A stretch of DNA of 64,000 bases from Desertimonas flava (GTDB taxonomy: Bacteria > Actinomycetota > Acidimicrobiia > Acidimicrobiales > Ilumatobacteraceae). The translations under genes were made by a program, and so were the position numbers. Position 1 is the first letter of the stretch; each line of letters begins with the position of its first letter. The stretch covers positions 1-64,000 of the forward strand of contig NZ_QKYK01000010.1 in assembly GCF_003426815.1 (NCBI RefSeq), read 5' to 3'. Positions 8,800 through 18,382 of this stretch are shown in pieces. Below the pieces are notes generated by a model. It did no database searches, was not told where the DNA came from, and was given only the letters and a program-made list of their open reading frames with translations.

Positions 8800-9528
8800 T
8801 CACGGGAAGACGGTCGGGGCCAAGGTGTTGCACGCCGCGATGCCGTCGTCGAACCCGAGGGTGAACGATGCGACGCGCTCGGCAGCGGTGCCATGGGTAC
8901 GGTCGGGGATGTTGGGATGGGAGATGAACAGGAGCACCGCCTCGGCCTCCTGGTAGTCGTCGCCCTCGAGCATTCCCTGCTTGAGGGCGAAGTCGGTCCA
9001 GGCGCCGGCGATGCAGTCGGCCTGCAGCTCGTCGGCGAGGATCTGGGCCTCCGTGTTCCCCACGTGGTTGCGCAGGTTCTGGTAGTGGTGGGCGTACTCG
9101 TGGGCCATGCTCACCGGGAGCGACATGTCGCCGTAGATGTCGGTGTACTCCTCCCACACGCCGAGCCCGCCGATGTAGACCGTCATGTCGAGCGGGCAGT
9201 AGAAGTACGACATCTCGTCCGCCGGTGGGCCGGTGCAGGGATCGTCGAACGTGTCCCCCAGCGCCACGTAGAACAGCGTCGGCAGGGCCTCGTCGGGATA
9301 GCTCTCGAGGAAGAACGCGTCGACCTGGGGCTTCGTGCAGAGGAGGTATTGCTTCATGTGGTCGCTGGCGGTGAACACGCCCTCGAACGTCTCGGTCGGA
9401 CAGCCGTCGGGGCCGAGAGGCGGGGTGGTCTGTGCCGCCGACGTGGCCGGGACCGAGGCGGATCCGGCGAACGGGAGGAGCATCGAGGCGACGGCCGACA
9501 CAGCACTCAACCCGATCGCTCGCCTCAC
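8800..9528 (-). CDS. Secreted neutral zinc metallopeptidase-like protein
   Basis: A 242-residue protein with an N-terminal signal peptide (MRRAIGLSAVSAVASMLLPF region). The motif HEYAHHYQ provides the HExxH zinc site, and ADELQADCIAGAW downstream supplies the likely third ligand, as in the putative neutral zinc metallopeptidase (YpfJ-like) family. I chose the GTG at 9528 because GGGAGG lies about six bases upstream and it gives a proper signal peptide. The overlapping ATG two bases upstream runs straight into a stop. It is coupled to the secreted protein downstream, which may be its substrate or partner; that link is inference. Confidence 0.85.
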   Translation of the reverse strand: MRRAIGLSAVSAVASMLLPFAGSASVPATSAAQTTPPLGPDGCPTETFEGVFTASDHMKQYLLCTKPQVDAFFLESYPDEALPTLFYVALGDTFDDPCTGPPADEMSYFYCPLDMTVYIGGLGVWEEYTDIYGDMSLPVSMAHEYAHHYQNLRNHVGNTEAQILADELQADCIAGAWTDFALKQGMLEGDDYQEAEAVLLFISHPNIPDRTHGTAAERVASFTLGFDDGIAACNTLAPTVFP

Positions 9529-9649
9529 ATCGCCCTCCCCAGGCACGCTCACGGGGGACCACTCCGCCCGCTCACCGGACAGTACCTGGCCGGGGCAACC
9601 GCCGCAGGCAATATCGGGCGAGATCGCCGTTACGGGCGCCGGCGAGCCG

Positions 9650-10951
9650 TTACGGGGAGTACTTGAGGATCGCACCCCGAGCGGCGCCGGCCACGTACAG
9701 CGAGCCGGTGGCGAGGATCGCATCGTCGCCGTCGGCCCCGCGCAGCGCCGCCCGGCAACCCTCCTCGACGGTGTCGAAGGCGAGCACCTCGTCGCAGCCA
9801 AGCTCGACGGCCGCCTTGGCCACCGCGGCCGCGTCGGCCGCGCGGGGCGACGGTGCCGTGCACGCGATGACGACGTCGAACTCGTCGGCGCGCAGCGCCT
9901 CCAACATCGCCTTCGGCTCGCGCAGCGTGCCGACGACGAGGATGCGACGGCCCTCGGGGTCGAAGTTGTCGAAGAAGACCTGAGCGCACGTGTCGCCGCC
10001 GGCCGGGTTGTGGGCACCGTCGACGATGGCGAGCGGCTGGTGCGTGAGCACCTCGAACCGCCCCGGCATCGTCACCATGGCGAACCCCTCGTTGACGACG
10101 TCCGGCGACAGCGGCGCGGCGAAGAACGCCTCGGCGGCCGTGAGGGCGAGCGAGGCGTTGTCGCCTTGGTGGGCGCCGTGCAACGGCACGAAGACCTCGG
10201 GGTAGATGGTGGTGGGCGTGCGGATGTCGACGAGGCGGCCGCCGAGGGCGAGCTGGTTCCCCGCCGTCTCGAAGTCGGCCCCACGCAGTAGACGGGTGGC
10301 CGCCGGCTGTTCGGCGAGCACGTCGACGAGCGCCGGATCGAGCTCGCCGATCACGGCCGCGCTGCCCGGTTTGATGATCCCCGACTTCTCCCTGGCGACG
10401 TCGGCGAGCGTCGGTCCGGCGAACTCGTTGTGGTCCATGCCGATGTTGGTGACCACGGCGACCTGGGCGTCAACGACATTGGTGGCGTCCCACCGCCCGA
10501 GCAGCCCGACCTCGACGACCGCCACGTCGACGGCGGTGTCGGCGAAGTACCGCAGCGCCGCCGCGGTGACCGCCTCGAAGTAGTTCGGCCGCACCCCGGC
10601 CAGGCCTTCGAGGTCGGCGACGGCGGCGATCTGCTCGGCGAAGTCGTCGTCGGGGATCGGCTCGGCGTTCCGTGCGATGCGCTCGTTGATGCGCTCGAGG
10701 TGGGGGCTGGTGTACGTGCCGACCTGCAGCCCGTTGGCCATCAACAGGCGGGTGATCATCTGCGACGTCGAGCCCTTGCCGTTGGTGCCGGTGACGTGGA
10801 TCACCGGGTAGGCGAGCTGCGGGTCCCCCATCGCCCCCACGAGGCGGGCGATCCGGTCGATCGTCGGCGACTCGATTCGTCCGGTGTTGTTGTAGGACGC
10901 GTGATCGTCCAGGTAGGCCAGCGCCTCGCCAAAGTCCACGCCCGCAGTCAA
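9650..10951 (-). CDS. folC: Folylpolyglutamate synthase / dihydrofolate synthase
   Basis: A 433-residue Mur-ligase-family enzyme that adds glutamate to folates. The P-loop is GTNGKGS (about residues 55-61), followed by TSPHLERINERI. The central region has VTNIGMDH and the C-terminal ligase domain has VDGAHNPAG. The start is a TTG at 10951; a GTG at 10939 is an equally plausible alternative and gives a more typical N-terminus. It lies downstream of the frameshifted gene and upstream of the secreted peptidase. Confidence 0.94.
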   Translation of the reverse strand: MTAGVDFGEALAYLDDHASYNNTGRIESPTIDRIARLVGAMGDPQLAYPVIHVTGTNGKGSTSQMITRLLMANGLQVGTYTSPHLERINERIARNAEPIPDDDFAEQIAAVADLEGLAGVRPNYFEAVTAAALRYFADTAVDVAVVEVGLLGRWDATNVVDAQVAVVTNIGMDHNEFAGPTLADVAREKSGIIKPGSAAVIGELDPALVDVLAEQPAATRLLRGADFETAGNQLALGGRLVDIRTPTTIYPEVFVPLHGAHQGDNASLALTAAEAFFAAPLSPDVVNEGFAMVTMPGRFEVLTHQPLAIVDGAHNPAGGDTCAQVFFDNFDPEGRRILVVGTLREPKAMLEALRADEFDVVIACTAPSPRAADAAAVAKAAVELGCDEVLAFDTVEEGCRAALRGADGDDAILATGSLYVAGAARGAILKYSP

Positions 10952-10974
10952 CCACCCGATTCACCCCATCCGAT

Positions 10975-12023
10975 TCACCCGTCCGAGTGTTGAAGCGCTC
11001 CCGAGTGTCGGGTGCCCCCCGTCTGGACGTTCAACACTCCGATGGACCTCGCCCGCTCCCGGTAGAGCGACAGCAGTTCGTCCGCGAGCCGCTCGACGTC
11101 GACCATGTCGAGCTCGGTCACCGGCTCGACCTGCCAATCGCCACGATGGCGCGATCGCATCCGGCGGGCGTCGCGCTGCGCTCCCTCGAGACTGCGATGC
11201 TCGTGGTGGAGGTCGAGCTCGATCCCCCAGCGGACCTCGGGGACGGAGAGATCGGGGTGGGTCGTGACCTCTCCCGGCAGCGACAGCTCCCATTGCGGGA
11301 CGATGGGGACGCCGCGCCGCAACAGGGCGTCGCCGAGGACGACCTCGGGATGGGAGTCCTGCGATTGCTCGCCGAGGCGCGCCAGCGTGAGGCGATACGT
11401 GATCGTGCCCCGTCGGGCCGGATGGCAGAGCCGGCCGCCGACGGCGAACAGCTCCTCGTCCGTCACCATGCGGCGATCACGCATCTGCTCCACGATCGAG
11501 AGGTGGTCGAGCGGCGTGTGGTAGCGGCGAGATCGAACGCCAGGCGGGGCGCCGACGCGACCGTGATCCCGTCGTCGCGGCGCCGACGGTCGTCGCGCCG
11601 GATCTTCGTCGATTGGCGGAAACGAACGCCGGGCATCGGGTCGATGTGCACGCCGTGAGGCAGGCAGATATCGACGAGGAACGTGCGCGGCTGGCGGCGC
11701 AGTTTCGCCAGCACGGCCGCCGCCGGCCCGGTGACGAAGCCGCTCGGGTACAGGCAGCTGAGCATGCGACAACGGTGCTCGAGCGTCGGCTCGGCCGAGG
11801 TCAGGACATAGACGCCGCGGGCGAAACGCACGACGACGCCCAGGCGCATCAGGCGAGCGAGCGCCTTGCGCCCGACGTGGCATCGCTGCAGCTCGGCGGC
11901 GGTGGCGACGCCGTGGTGGGTGCCGAACCACTTGGCGGCGGCCGGCGTGAATGGTGACGTGGGCAAGGGACCCTCCCAGGGCCATGCGCTCAGCGAGCGC
12001 CGGGGCTGGGGGGATGTCGGCAA
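10975..12023 (-). pseudogene. AbiEi-like HTH / endonuclease-like protein, broken by a frameshift
   Basis: Two overlapping frames together make one protein of about 350 residues. The upstream frame (from ATG 12023) encodes a winged-helix region of the type IV AbiEi antitoxin kind (GVATAAELQRCHVGRKALARL ... GVYVLTS) and runs to FDLAA. The coding signal then continues in another frame as TPLDHLSIVEQMRDRRMVTDEELFAVG, ending in a nuclease-like region with PDLSVPEVRWGIELDLHHEH. One base appears to be missing near 11515-11530. The gene is a pseudogene, uses frameshifting, or reflects a sequencing error. Its last codons lie inside the downstream repeat copy. Confidence 0.75.
10984..11041 (-). repeat. 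Palindromic element, copy A (inverted relative to copy B)
   Basis: Read on the minus strand, this stretch matches copy B at 12073-12130 with about five mismatches in 56 bases. It begins GAGTGTTGAACGTCC and ends TTCAACACTC, so the ends are themselves inverted repeats. It supplies the last codons of the frameshifted gene and lies 33 bp before folC. Confidence 0.85.
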
Positions 12024-12063
12024 CGGCGACCCTACTCCGACGGTGTCACACCGACGCTGGGGC

Positions 12064-12138
12064 CAACCCGTCCGAGTGTTGAACGTCCGGACGGGGGGCG
12101 CCCGAGACTCGGGCGCGGTTCAACACTCGGGTGGGTTG
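12064..12138 (+). repeat. Palindromic element, copy B
   Basis: The core GAGTGTTGAACGTCC ... TTCAACACTC (12074-12128) is extended outwards by CAACCC / GGGTTG, giving about 21-bp imperfect terminal inverted repeats around a 33-base GC-rich centre. It is about 90% identical to the reverse complement of copy A, 1.03 kb away. It sits between clpX and the start of the frameshifted gene. No target-site duplication is obvious. Confidence 0.85.
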
Positions 12139-12159
12139 AGGTGAGGGCCGGGAGCGGGG

Positions 12160-13440
<1,281 letters not shown>

Positions 13441-13512
13441 GCCTACGTCTCCGTTCGCTGTCGACTCTGATCCGCTACCAGCTGATCCACTACCTGATCC
13501 GCAACCCGGAGG

Positions 13513-14145
13513 TCAGCGGATTGCCCCGCTCTGGTCGATGACGTCGCGAGACTCGATCACGTTGTCGATGATGCCATACTCCAACGCCTCCCTTGCCTCC
13601 ATAACGAAATCGCGGTCGGTGTCGGCGTGGACCCGCTCGACGGTCTGGCCGGTGTGCTTGGCGAGGATCTGCTCGAGCAGGTCCCGCATACGCAGGATCT
13701 CCTTGGCGGCCAGCTCGAGGTCGGACACCTGGCCGTAGCCGGCGCCGCCGTGGGGCTGGTGCAGCAGCACCCGCGAGTGGGGCAGCGCGAGGCGCTTGCC
13801 CTTGGTGCCCGCCGCCAGCAGGACGGCCGCCGCCGACGCCGCCTGCCCGAGGCAGATGGTGGCGATGTCGTTGCGGATGAACTGCATCGTGTCGTAGATG
13901 GCGAACAGCGACGTGATGTCACCGCCGGGGCTGTTGATGTAGATGTTGATGTCCTTGTCGGGGTTCTCCGACTCGAGATGGATCAACTGGGCGCAGATGA
14001 GGCTGGCGATCTGGTCGTCGATCGGCGTCTGCAGGAAGATGATGTTGTCCTTGAGCAGCCGGCTGTAGAGGTCGTAGGCGCGCTCGCCCCGGCTCGTCTG
14101 CTCGACCACATTCGGGACGAGGTAGTTGTAGGCGTCGAGATTCAT
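13513..14145 (-). CDS. clpP: ClpP, proteolytic subunit
   Basis: A 210-residue serine protease of the ClpP family. The catalytic serine is in GQAAS (S104), the histidine in LLHQPHGG (H129) and the aspartate in the DTDRDF segment (about 175-180). It forms the degradation chamber used with ClpX. It starts at ATG 14145, six bases after the tig stop, so it is probably translationally coupled to tig. Many actinobacteria carry two tandem clpP genes. Only one is present here, and no second copy lies in this window. Confidence 0.97.
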   Translation of the reverse strand: MNLDAYNYLVPNVVEQTSRGERAYDLYSRLLKDNIIFLQTPIDDQIASLICAQLIHLESENPDKDINIYINSPGGDITSLFAIYDTMQFIRNDIATICLGQAASAAAVLLAAGTKGKRLALPHSRVLLHQPHGGAGYGQVSDLELAAKEILRMRDLLEQILAKHTGQTVERVHADTDRDFVMEAREALEYGIIDNVIESRDVIDQSGAIR

Positions 14146-14151
14146 CGGGCG

Positions 14152-15564
14152 TCAGCTCTCTGCGTGGTCGTGGTCGTGACCGTCGTGGTCGTGACCCTCA
14201 TGATCATGGTCGTCGTCGAGGGCGGCGAGTTCCTCGTCGTGTTCGTGGTGGCGGCCGGCGATGAGCGGCTCGCGGTCGAGGGGTTCACCCGCCTCGTCGA
14301 CGATCTCGACGTTCTCGAGCAGCCAGTCGAGCGCCTTGGTCTTGCGGATCTGCGCCTTGAGCTCGGGTACCAGGCCGTTGGCCTCGTAGGCCTTGCGGAT
14401 CTGCTTGGGCTTCTGGCCGATGTGCAGCGACAGGTGCTGGTACTCGGCCTCGATGTCGTCGTCGTCGATCTCGATCCCCTGGGCCGTGGCCACGGCCCGC
14501 AGGGCCAGATCGACCTTGACGGCCTGTTCGGCCTGGGGCCGGAAGTTCTCGACGAACGCCTGCGGGTCCTGGCCGGTGGCGCCGAGGAACTGCTCGACGT
14601 TGATGCCCTGGGCGGCGAGCTGCCGGACGGTCTGCTCGACCCGGCGCTGCATCTCGCTGCGCACGAGCGGCTCGGGGACCTCGAACTCGCCGAGGGCGAC
14701 GAGGCCCTCGGTGGTCTTGCCGATCAGCACGTTGCGGGCCTGCTCGAGCTTGCCGGCGGCGATGCGCTCGCGCACCGACTCGCGCCATTCGGCGACCGTC
14801 TCGAACTCGCCGAGGTTCTCCGACACCCACTCGTCGGTGAGCTCGGGGGGAACCAGCTCCTGCACCTTCTGCACGGTGACCGTGAAGTCGGCTTCCTCGC
14901 TGGTGCCCTTGGGCGTCGTGGTGAAGGCGAGCTCGGCGCCCGCCGACGCGCCGACGATCCGATCGTCGAAGTCGTCGGCGATCCAGCCCTGGCCGACCTC
15001 GTAGGACCAGTCCTCGGTGTTGAGGCCGGTGACGGGCTCGCCGTCACGTGTGGCGGCGAGGTCGAGCGTGACGAAGTCGCCGCGCTCGGCCGGACGGTCG
15101 AGATCGGACAGCGTGCCGTGACGACGCAGTTCGGCCGTCAGCTCGGCCTCGACCTCGTCGTCGGTCGCTGCCGGATTGGGGAGCTCGACGCGCAGCCCCT
15201 CGTAGCCGGGGACGACGACCTCGGGGCGAACCTCGCACGTGGCGTCGAAATCGACCGGGCCGGCTTCCTCGCCGGACGTGATCTCCACCTCCGGCGTGGC
15301 GATGAGGTCGACCTCATGCTCGACGACCGCCTTGCGCAGGTACTCGGGAATGGCATCGCGCAACGCCTGCTCCCGGGCCGGGGCGACGCCGATGCGGGCC
15401 TCGAGCACGCGGCGCGGCACCTTGCCGGCGCGGAACCCGGGGATCCTCACCTCACGGGCGATGCGGCGGAACGCCTGGTCGATGTCGCGATCGAACTCGG
15501 TCTCGTCGATCGTGACCGAGAGCTTGACCTTGTTGCCCTCGAGGGCCTCCAACGAACTCTTCAC
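14152..15564 (-). CDS. tig: Trigger factor (ribosome-associated chaperone) with His/Asp-rich tail
   Basis: A 470-residue trigger factor. The N-terminal ribosome-binding domain contains the FRAGKVPRRVLE signature (about residues 44-55), followed by the FKBP-like prolyl isomerase domain and the helical C-terminal domain. The last 30 residues are dominated by His and Asp (several HDH repeats), which looks like a metal-binding tail. The start is GTG at 15564. It is first in the tig-clpP-clpX operon, and the 101-bp repeat array begins 21 bp upstream of the start. Confidence 0.96.
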   Translation of the reverse strand: MKSSLEALEGNKVKLSVTIDETEFDRDIDQAFRRIAREVRIPGFRAGKVPRRVLEARIGVAPAREQALRDAIPEYLRKAVVEHEVDLIATPEVEITSGEEAGPVDFDATCEVRPEVVVPGYEGLRVELPNPAATDDEVEAELTAELRRHGTLSDLDRPAERGDFVTLDLAATRDGEPVTGLNTEDWSYEVGQGWIADDFDDRIVGASAGAELAFTTTPKGTSEEADFTVTVQKVQELVPPELTDEWVSENLGEFETVAEWRESVRERIAAGKLEQARNVLIGKTTEGLVALGEFEVPEPLVRSEMQRRVEQTVRQLAAQGINVEQFLGATGQDPQAFVENFRPQAEQAVKVDLALRAVATAQGIEIDDDDIEAEYQHLSLHIGQKPKQIRKAYEANGLVPELKAQIRKTKALDWLLENVEIVDEAGEPLDREPLIAGRHHEHDEELAALDDDHDHEGHDHDGHDHDHAES

Positions 15565-15584
15565 AGATTGACCAGGCTATCTAT

Positions 15585-15935
15585 GGCGTTCCCCGGCCAC
15601 GCAGGCCGTCGCGCCGGCTCGCTGCGCTCGCCTCTCCGCTCGAACTCCAGGACGCTCGCTGCGCTCGCTGAACCCCACCAGCTCTGGCGTTCCCCGGCCA
15701 CGCAGGCCGTCGCGCCGGCTCGCTGCGCTCGCCTCTGCGCTCGAACTCCAGGACGCTCGCTGCGCTCGCTGAACCCCACCAGCTCTGGCGTTCCCCAGCC
15801 ACGCAGGCCGTCGCGCCGGCTCGCTGCGCTCGCCTCTGCGCTCGAACTCCAGGACGCTCGCTGCGCTCGCTGAACCCCACCAGCTCTGGCGTTCCCCAGC
15901 CACGCAGGCCGTCGCGCCGGCTCGCTGCGCTCGCG
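15585..15935. repeat. Tandem array of a 101-bp repeat (three full units plus a partial fourth)
   Basis: Units begin at 15585, 15686, 15787 and 15888, exactly 101 bp apart, and differ by only one or two bases. The fourth stops after about 48 bases. Each begins GGCGTTCCCC and contains GGCTCGCTGCGCTCGC and GACGCTCGCTGCGCTCGC. The array fills most of the gap between tig and the OB-fold gene (15565-15980). Long frames on both strands here are periodic and not gene-like. A diverged single copy lies at 4128-4200. Confidence 0.93.
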
Positions 15936-15942
15936 GCGAGTG

Positions 15943-15977
15943 CGTTCCGAGATAGTGCCAGGCACTATCTCGGAACG
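15943..15977. repeat. Perfect 35-base palindrome (AGTGCC-A-GGCACT core)
   Basis: Seventeen bases (CGTTCCGAGATAGTGCC) are followed by one base and the exact reverse complement. It lies four bases after the stop of the OB-fold gene on the minus strand and beside the tandem array. Position fits a bidirectional terminator, but there is no U-tract. Sister copies lie at 38071-38105 and, diverged, at 45479-45507. Confidence 0.9.
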
Positions 15978-15980
15978 GGC

Positions 15981-16328
15981 CTAGGGAATGAGGGTGTAGG
16001 CGGGGTTGAAGATGACGTTGCGATCGCGCTCGGGGACGGCCACGCCCTCCAGGATCACGGCTCGGCCGTGCTCGATGCCACCGATCGAACGGCGGCCGGT
16101 GAACACGGCCGTGATCGACCCGCTGCCGTCCGAGATCATCACCTCGAGCGTGGGAACGCCGTGACGGGGAGCGATGACGACGCGAGAGATCTCCCCACCC
16201 ACGCGGATCGGCCGGCGCGGCACCACGCCCGACAGCGGTGACAGATCGAGCCCGGCGAACCGCTGCGACAGCCGCGTCCGCTCCAACTCCTCCACCGACG
16301 CCCGCAACCGCTGCCCCAACTTCGACAT
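15981..16328 (-). CDS. Small OB-fold nucleic-acid-binding protein
   Basis: A 115-residue protein. After a helical N-terminus (MSKLGQRLRASVEELE), it has an OB-fold-like series: IRVGGEISRVVIAPRHGVPTL, then VMISDGSGSITAVFTGRRSI, then GRAVILEGVAVPE. This matches the short actinobacterial proteins annotated as OB-fold nucleic acid binding domain proteins, related to the tRNA-anticodon-binding/RecG-like fold. The start at 16328 lies just after the SDR stop (16331), so it is probably cotranscribed with the SDR and downstream of it. The specific role is unknown. Confidence 0.8.
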   Translation of the reverse strand: MSKLGQRLRASVEELERTRLSQRFAGLDLSPLSGVVPRRPIRVGGEISRVVIAPRHGVPTLEVMISDGSGSITAVFTGRRSIGGIEHGRAVILEGVAVPERDRNVIFNPAYTLIP

Positions 16329-16330
16329 CG

Positions 16331-17164
16331 TTACCGCAATGTAGTGAGGCCGCCGTCGACAACGAGCGACTGGCCGGTGACGTAGGACGACTCGTCCGAC
16401 AGCAGGAAGAGGGCCGCGTAGGCGGTCTCCCAGGCCGTGCCCTGGCGCCCGAGCGGGATCGGCGCCTTGGTGCGCGACGGTCGTCCGGCCGACGCCACTC
16501 GGCCGAGCGACGTGTCCATCAGACCGGGAGCCACGACATTGGCGCGGATGCCGCGCCGCTCCCCTTCGACGGCGACGTGGCGCATCAGCCCGACGAGACC
16601 CGCCTTCGACGAGTCGTACGCCGGGATCCTGGTCCCGGGCTTGATCCCGGCGACCGACGAGATGAACACGATCGACGAGCGGTCGTCCACCACGGGCAAG
16701 ACGGCCCGGGCGACGAGCATCGCGCCACGCAGGTTGACCGCGAACACACGGTCCCAGGTCTCGGCATCGGTGCCATCGAGGCCTCGGCCCCCGCCGATGC
16801 CCACGTTGTAAACGACCCCGTCGAGACCGCCGAGCGCGTCGGTCGCGTCGGCGACGAGGGCGCCGACGGCGTCGGGGTCGGCGACGTCGGACACAGCGGC
16901 GAGGAACGTCGAACCCTCGGCGGCGACGAGTGACGAGGTTCCCGTGAGGTTGCCGGCAGACACATCGGAGCCGAAGACCGTCGCGCCCTCACGGGCGCAC
17001 AGCGCCGAGATCGCCCGGCCGTTGCCGATGGGAGCGTCGGCGAGCCCGTAGTCGTTCTGCCCGGCCCCGACCACGAGGATCCGCCGGCCGGTGAGTCGCC
17101 CGCGTCCCGGCGACCGGCCGGTCGCCTCTGGCGGCAGCGGCGGGTCGGACGCGGCGTCGCTCAC
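16331..17164 (-). CDS. SDR family NAD(P)-dependent oxidoreductase
   Basis: A 277-residue short-chain dehydrogenase. The nucleotide-binding region VVGAGQNDYG...IGNGRA is a spaced variant of the usual TGxxxGIG. The catalytic residues are in SSVAG (about S169/S170) and YDSSK (Y183, K187). The C-terminus YVTGQSLVVDGGLTTLR is typical. The start is GTG at 17164, overlapping the stop of the upstream gene in GTGA, so translation is likely coupled. The substrate cannot be told from sequence. Confidence 0.9.
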   Translation of the reverse strand: MSDAASDPPLPPEATGRSPGRGRLTGRRILVVGAGQNDYGLADAPIGNGRAISALCAREGATVFGSDVSAGNLTGTSSLVAAEGSTFLAAVSDVADPDAVGALVADATDALGGLDGVVYNVGIGGGRGLDGTDAETWDRVFAVNLRGAMLVARAVLPVVDDRSSIVFISSVAGIKPGTRIPAYDSSKAGLVGLMRHVAVEGERRGIRANVVAPGLMDTSLGRVASAGRPSRTKAPIPLGRQGTAWETAYAALFLLSDESSYVTGQSLVVDGGLTTLR

Positions 17165-17706
17165 CGCCCGGCCTTGCGCGTGGCCACCTCGACGGGATCC
17201 TCCTCGATGTCGATCCCGATGGTCTCCAGATAGCGGCTGACCAGCATGTAGTAGCCGATCGTGACGACGAGCTCCTGCACGCCGGCCTCCCCCACCACGG
17301 CGATCGCCGCGGCGAGGGTGTCGTCGCCGGCGCGCACGTTGGCGACGACGTCGTCGGTGAAGCGCAGGACCGCCCGCTGCGCGTCGTCGAAGGCAGCGGC
17401 GTCGGGCCCCTCCCGGAGGGCGGCGATCAGGTCGTCGGACGCGCCGACCGATCGGGCGATGCGATCGTGCTGGTGCACCTCGTAGGCGGCACCCGACAGG
17501 AGGCCGACACGGACGATCGCCAGTTCTCGCAGCAGCGGGTCGAGCGGCGACGTCAAGAGAATGTGGTTGCCCAACCGGGTGAACGCCCGCAGCAGCCCGG
17601 GCGAGCCGGCGAGCATGCGGAAGATGTTGAGCGGCGGCATCTTGGCGAGCAGCGCCGCCGACTCGGGGTCGAGGTCGTCCGCCGGCGGGTAGGGAATTCG
17701 TGCCAT
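17161..17706 (-). CDS. Carboxymuconolactone decarboxylase / AhpD-like family protein
   Basis: A 181-residue all-helical protein of the CMD family. The conserved region LRELAIVRVGLLSGAAYEVHQHDRIAR corresponds to the AhpD-like core, with Glu and His retained. The usual CxxC of peroxidase-active AhpD proteins is absent, the two positions being G and Y here, so it is probably not a disulfide reductase of that type. ATG 17706 is the likely start because upstream sequence belongs to the TrkA-type gene. It overlaps the SDR gene by four bases, so the pair may act on the same compound. Confidence 0.88.
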   Translation of the reverse strand: MARIPYPPADDLDPESAALLAKMPPLNIFRMLAGSPGLLRAFTRLGNHILLTSPLDPLLRELAIVRVGLLSGAAYEVHQHDRIARSVGASDDLIAALREGPDAAAFDDAQRAVLRFTDDVVANVRAGDDTLAAAIAVVGEAGVQELVVTIGYYMLVSRYLETIGIDIEEDPVEVATRKAGR

Positions 17707-17710
17707 GCCG

Positions 17711-18382
17711 TCAGGAACTCGTGAGGAGGCTGTTGACCTCGTCTTCGGAATCGGTGGTGACGAGCACGATGACCTCGTCGCCCGCCCGCAACAGCGTGTC
17801 GCCGCGGGGCACGATGAGCCGCCCGTTGCGGAGCACCGCCACGACCGTCGCGTCGCGGGGCACGCGAAGTTCCTCGATCGTCTTGCCGTCGAGCGGTGAG
17901 CCCTCGGCGAGGGTGACCTCGGCGAGCTTGGCCCGCCCACCTTCGAACGACAGCAGGCGGATGAACGACCCGACGGCCACGGCCTCCTCGACGAGGGCGG
18001 CGAGCAGGTGCGGCGTCGACACGCTCACGTCCACGCCCCAGACCTCGTTGAACAGCCACTCGTTCTTCGGGTTGTTGACGCGGGCGACGACGCGGGGCAC
18101 GCCGAACTCCTGCTTGGCAAGCAGCGAGATCACCAGGTTGTCCTCGTCGTCGCCTGTCACGGCGGCGACGACGTCGGCCTCCGACAGCCCGGCGGCTGTG
18201 AGCGCCTCGATCTCGCAGGCGTCGCCCTCGCGCCAGTCCACCCCGATCGGCTCGCCGGACGCCGCGGCCCGGGACACGACGTCGCGGTCGTTGTCGATGA
18301 TGAGCACCGAGTGCCCCTGGCCATGCAACTGCTCGGCGATGAACCGGCCGACGCTTCCCCCGCCTGCGATGATCACACGCAT
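17711..18382 (-). CDS. TrkA-type potassium channel/transport regulator (second of pair)
   Basis: A 223-residue cytosolic protein with an RCK_N Rossmann domain (MRVIIAGGGSVGRFIAEQL, then acidic LIIDND at the end of the second strand) and an RCK_C domain (LAEVTLAEGSPLDGKTIEEL through GDEVIVLV). Such proteins bind NAD(H) or nucleotides and gate potassium uptake. Its ATG overlaps the stop of the other TrkA-type gene, so they probably form a heteromeric pair like mycobacterial CeoB/CeoC. The divergent KimA-like importer at 19155 fits a potassium role. Confidence 0.92.
   Translation of the reverse strand: MRVIIAGGGSVGRFIAEQLHGQGHSVLIIDNDRDVVSRAAASGEPIGVDWREGDACEIEALTAAGLSEADVVAAVTGDDEDNLVISLLAKQEFGVPRVVARVNNPKNEWLFNEVWGVDVSVSTPHLLAALVEEAVAVGSFIRLLSFEGGRAKLAEVTLAEGSPLDGKTIEELRVPRDATVVAVLRNGRLIVPRGDTLLRAGDEVIVLVTTDSEDEVNSLLTSS

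Noticed and set aside
7652-9562. A 636-residue minus-strand frame covering two secreted-protein genes
   Set aside because: Its upstream third is an out-of-frame reading of the zinc peptidase gene. The real protein begins at ATG 8788, where a signal peptide starts.
10984-12138. An insertion sequence bounded by the inverted pair
   Set aside because: No transposase-like frame lies between the copies; the interval is filled by the AbiEi-like/nuclease gene. No target duplication is visible.
15577-16362. Long minus-strand frames with periodic RSEPARRPAW-like residues
   Set aside because: They are translations of the 101-bp tandem repeat. The periodicity comes from DNA repeats, and the real gene there is the OB-fold protein at 15981-16328.
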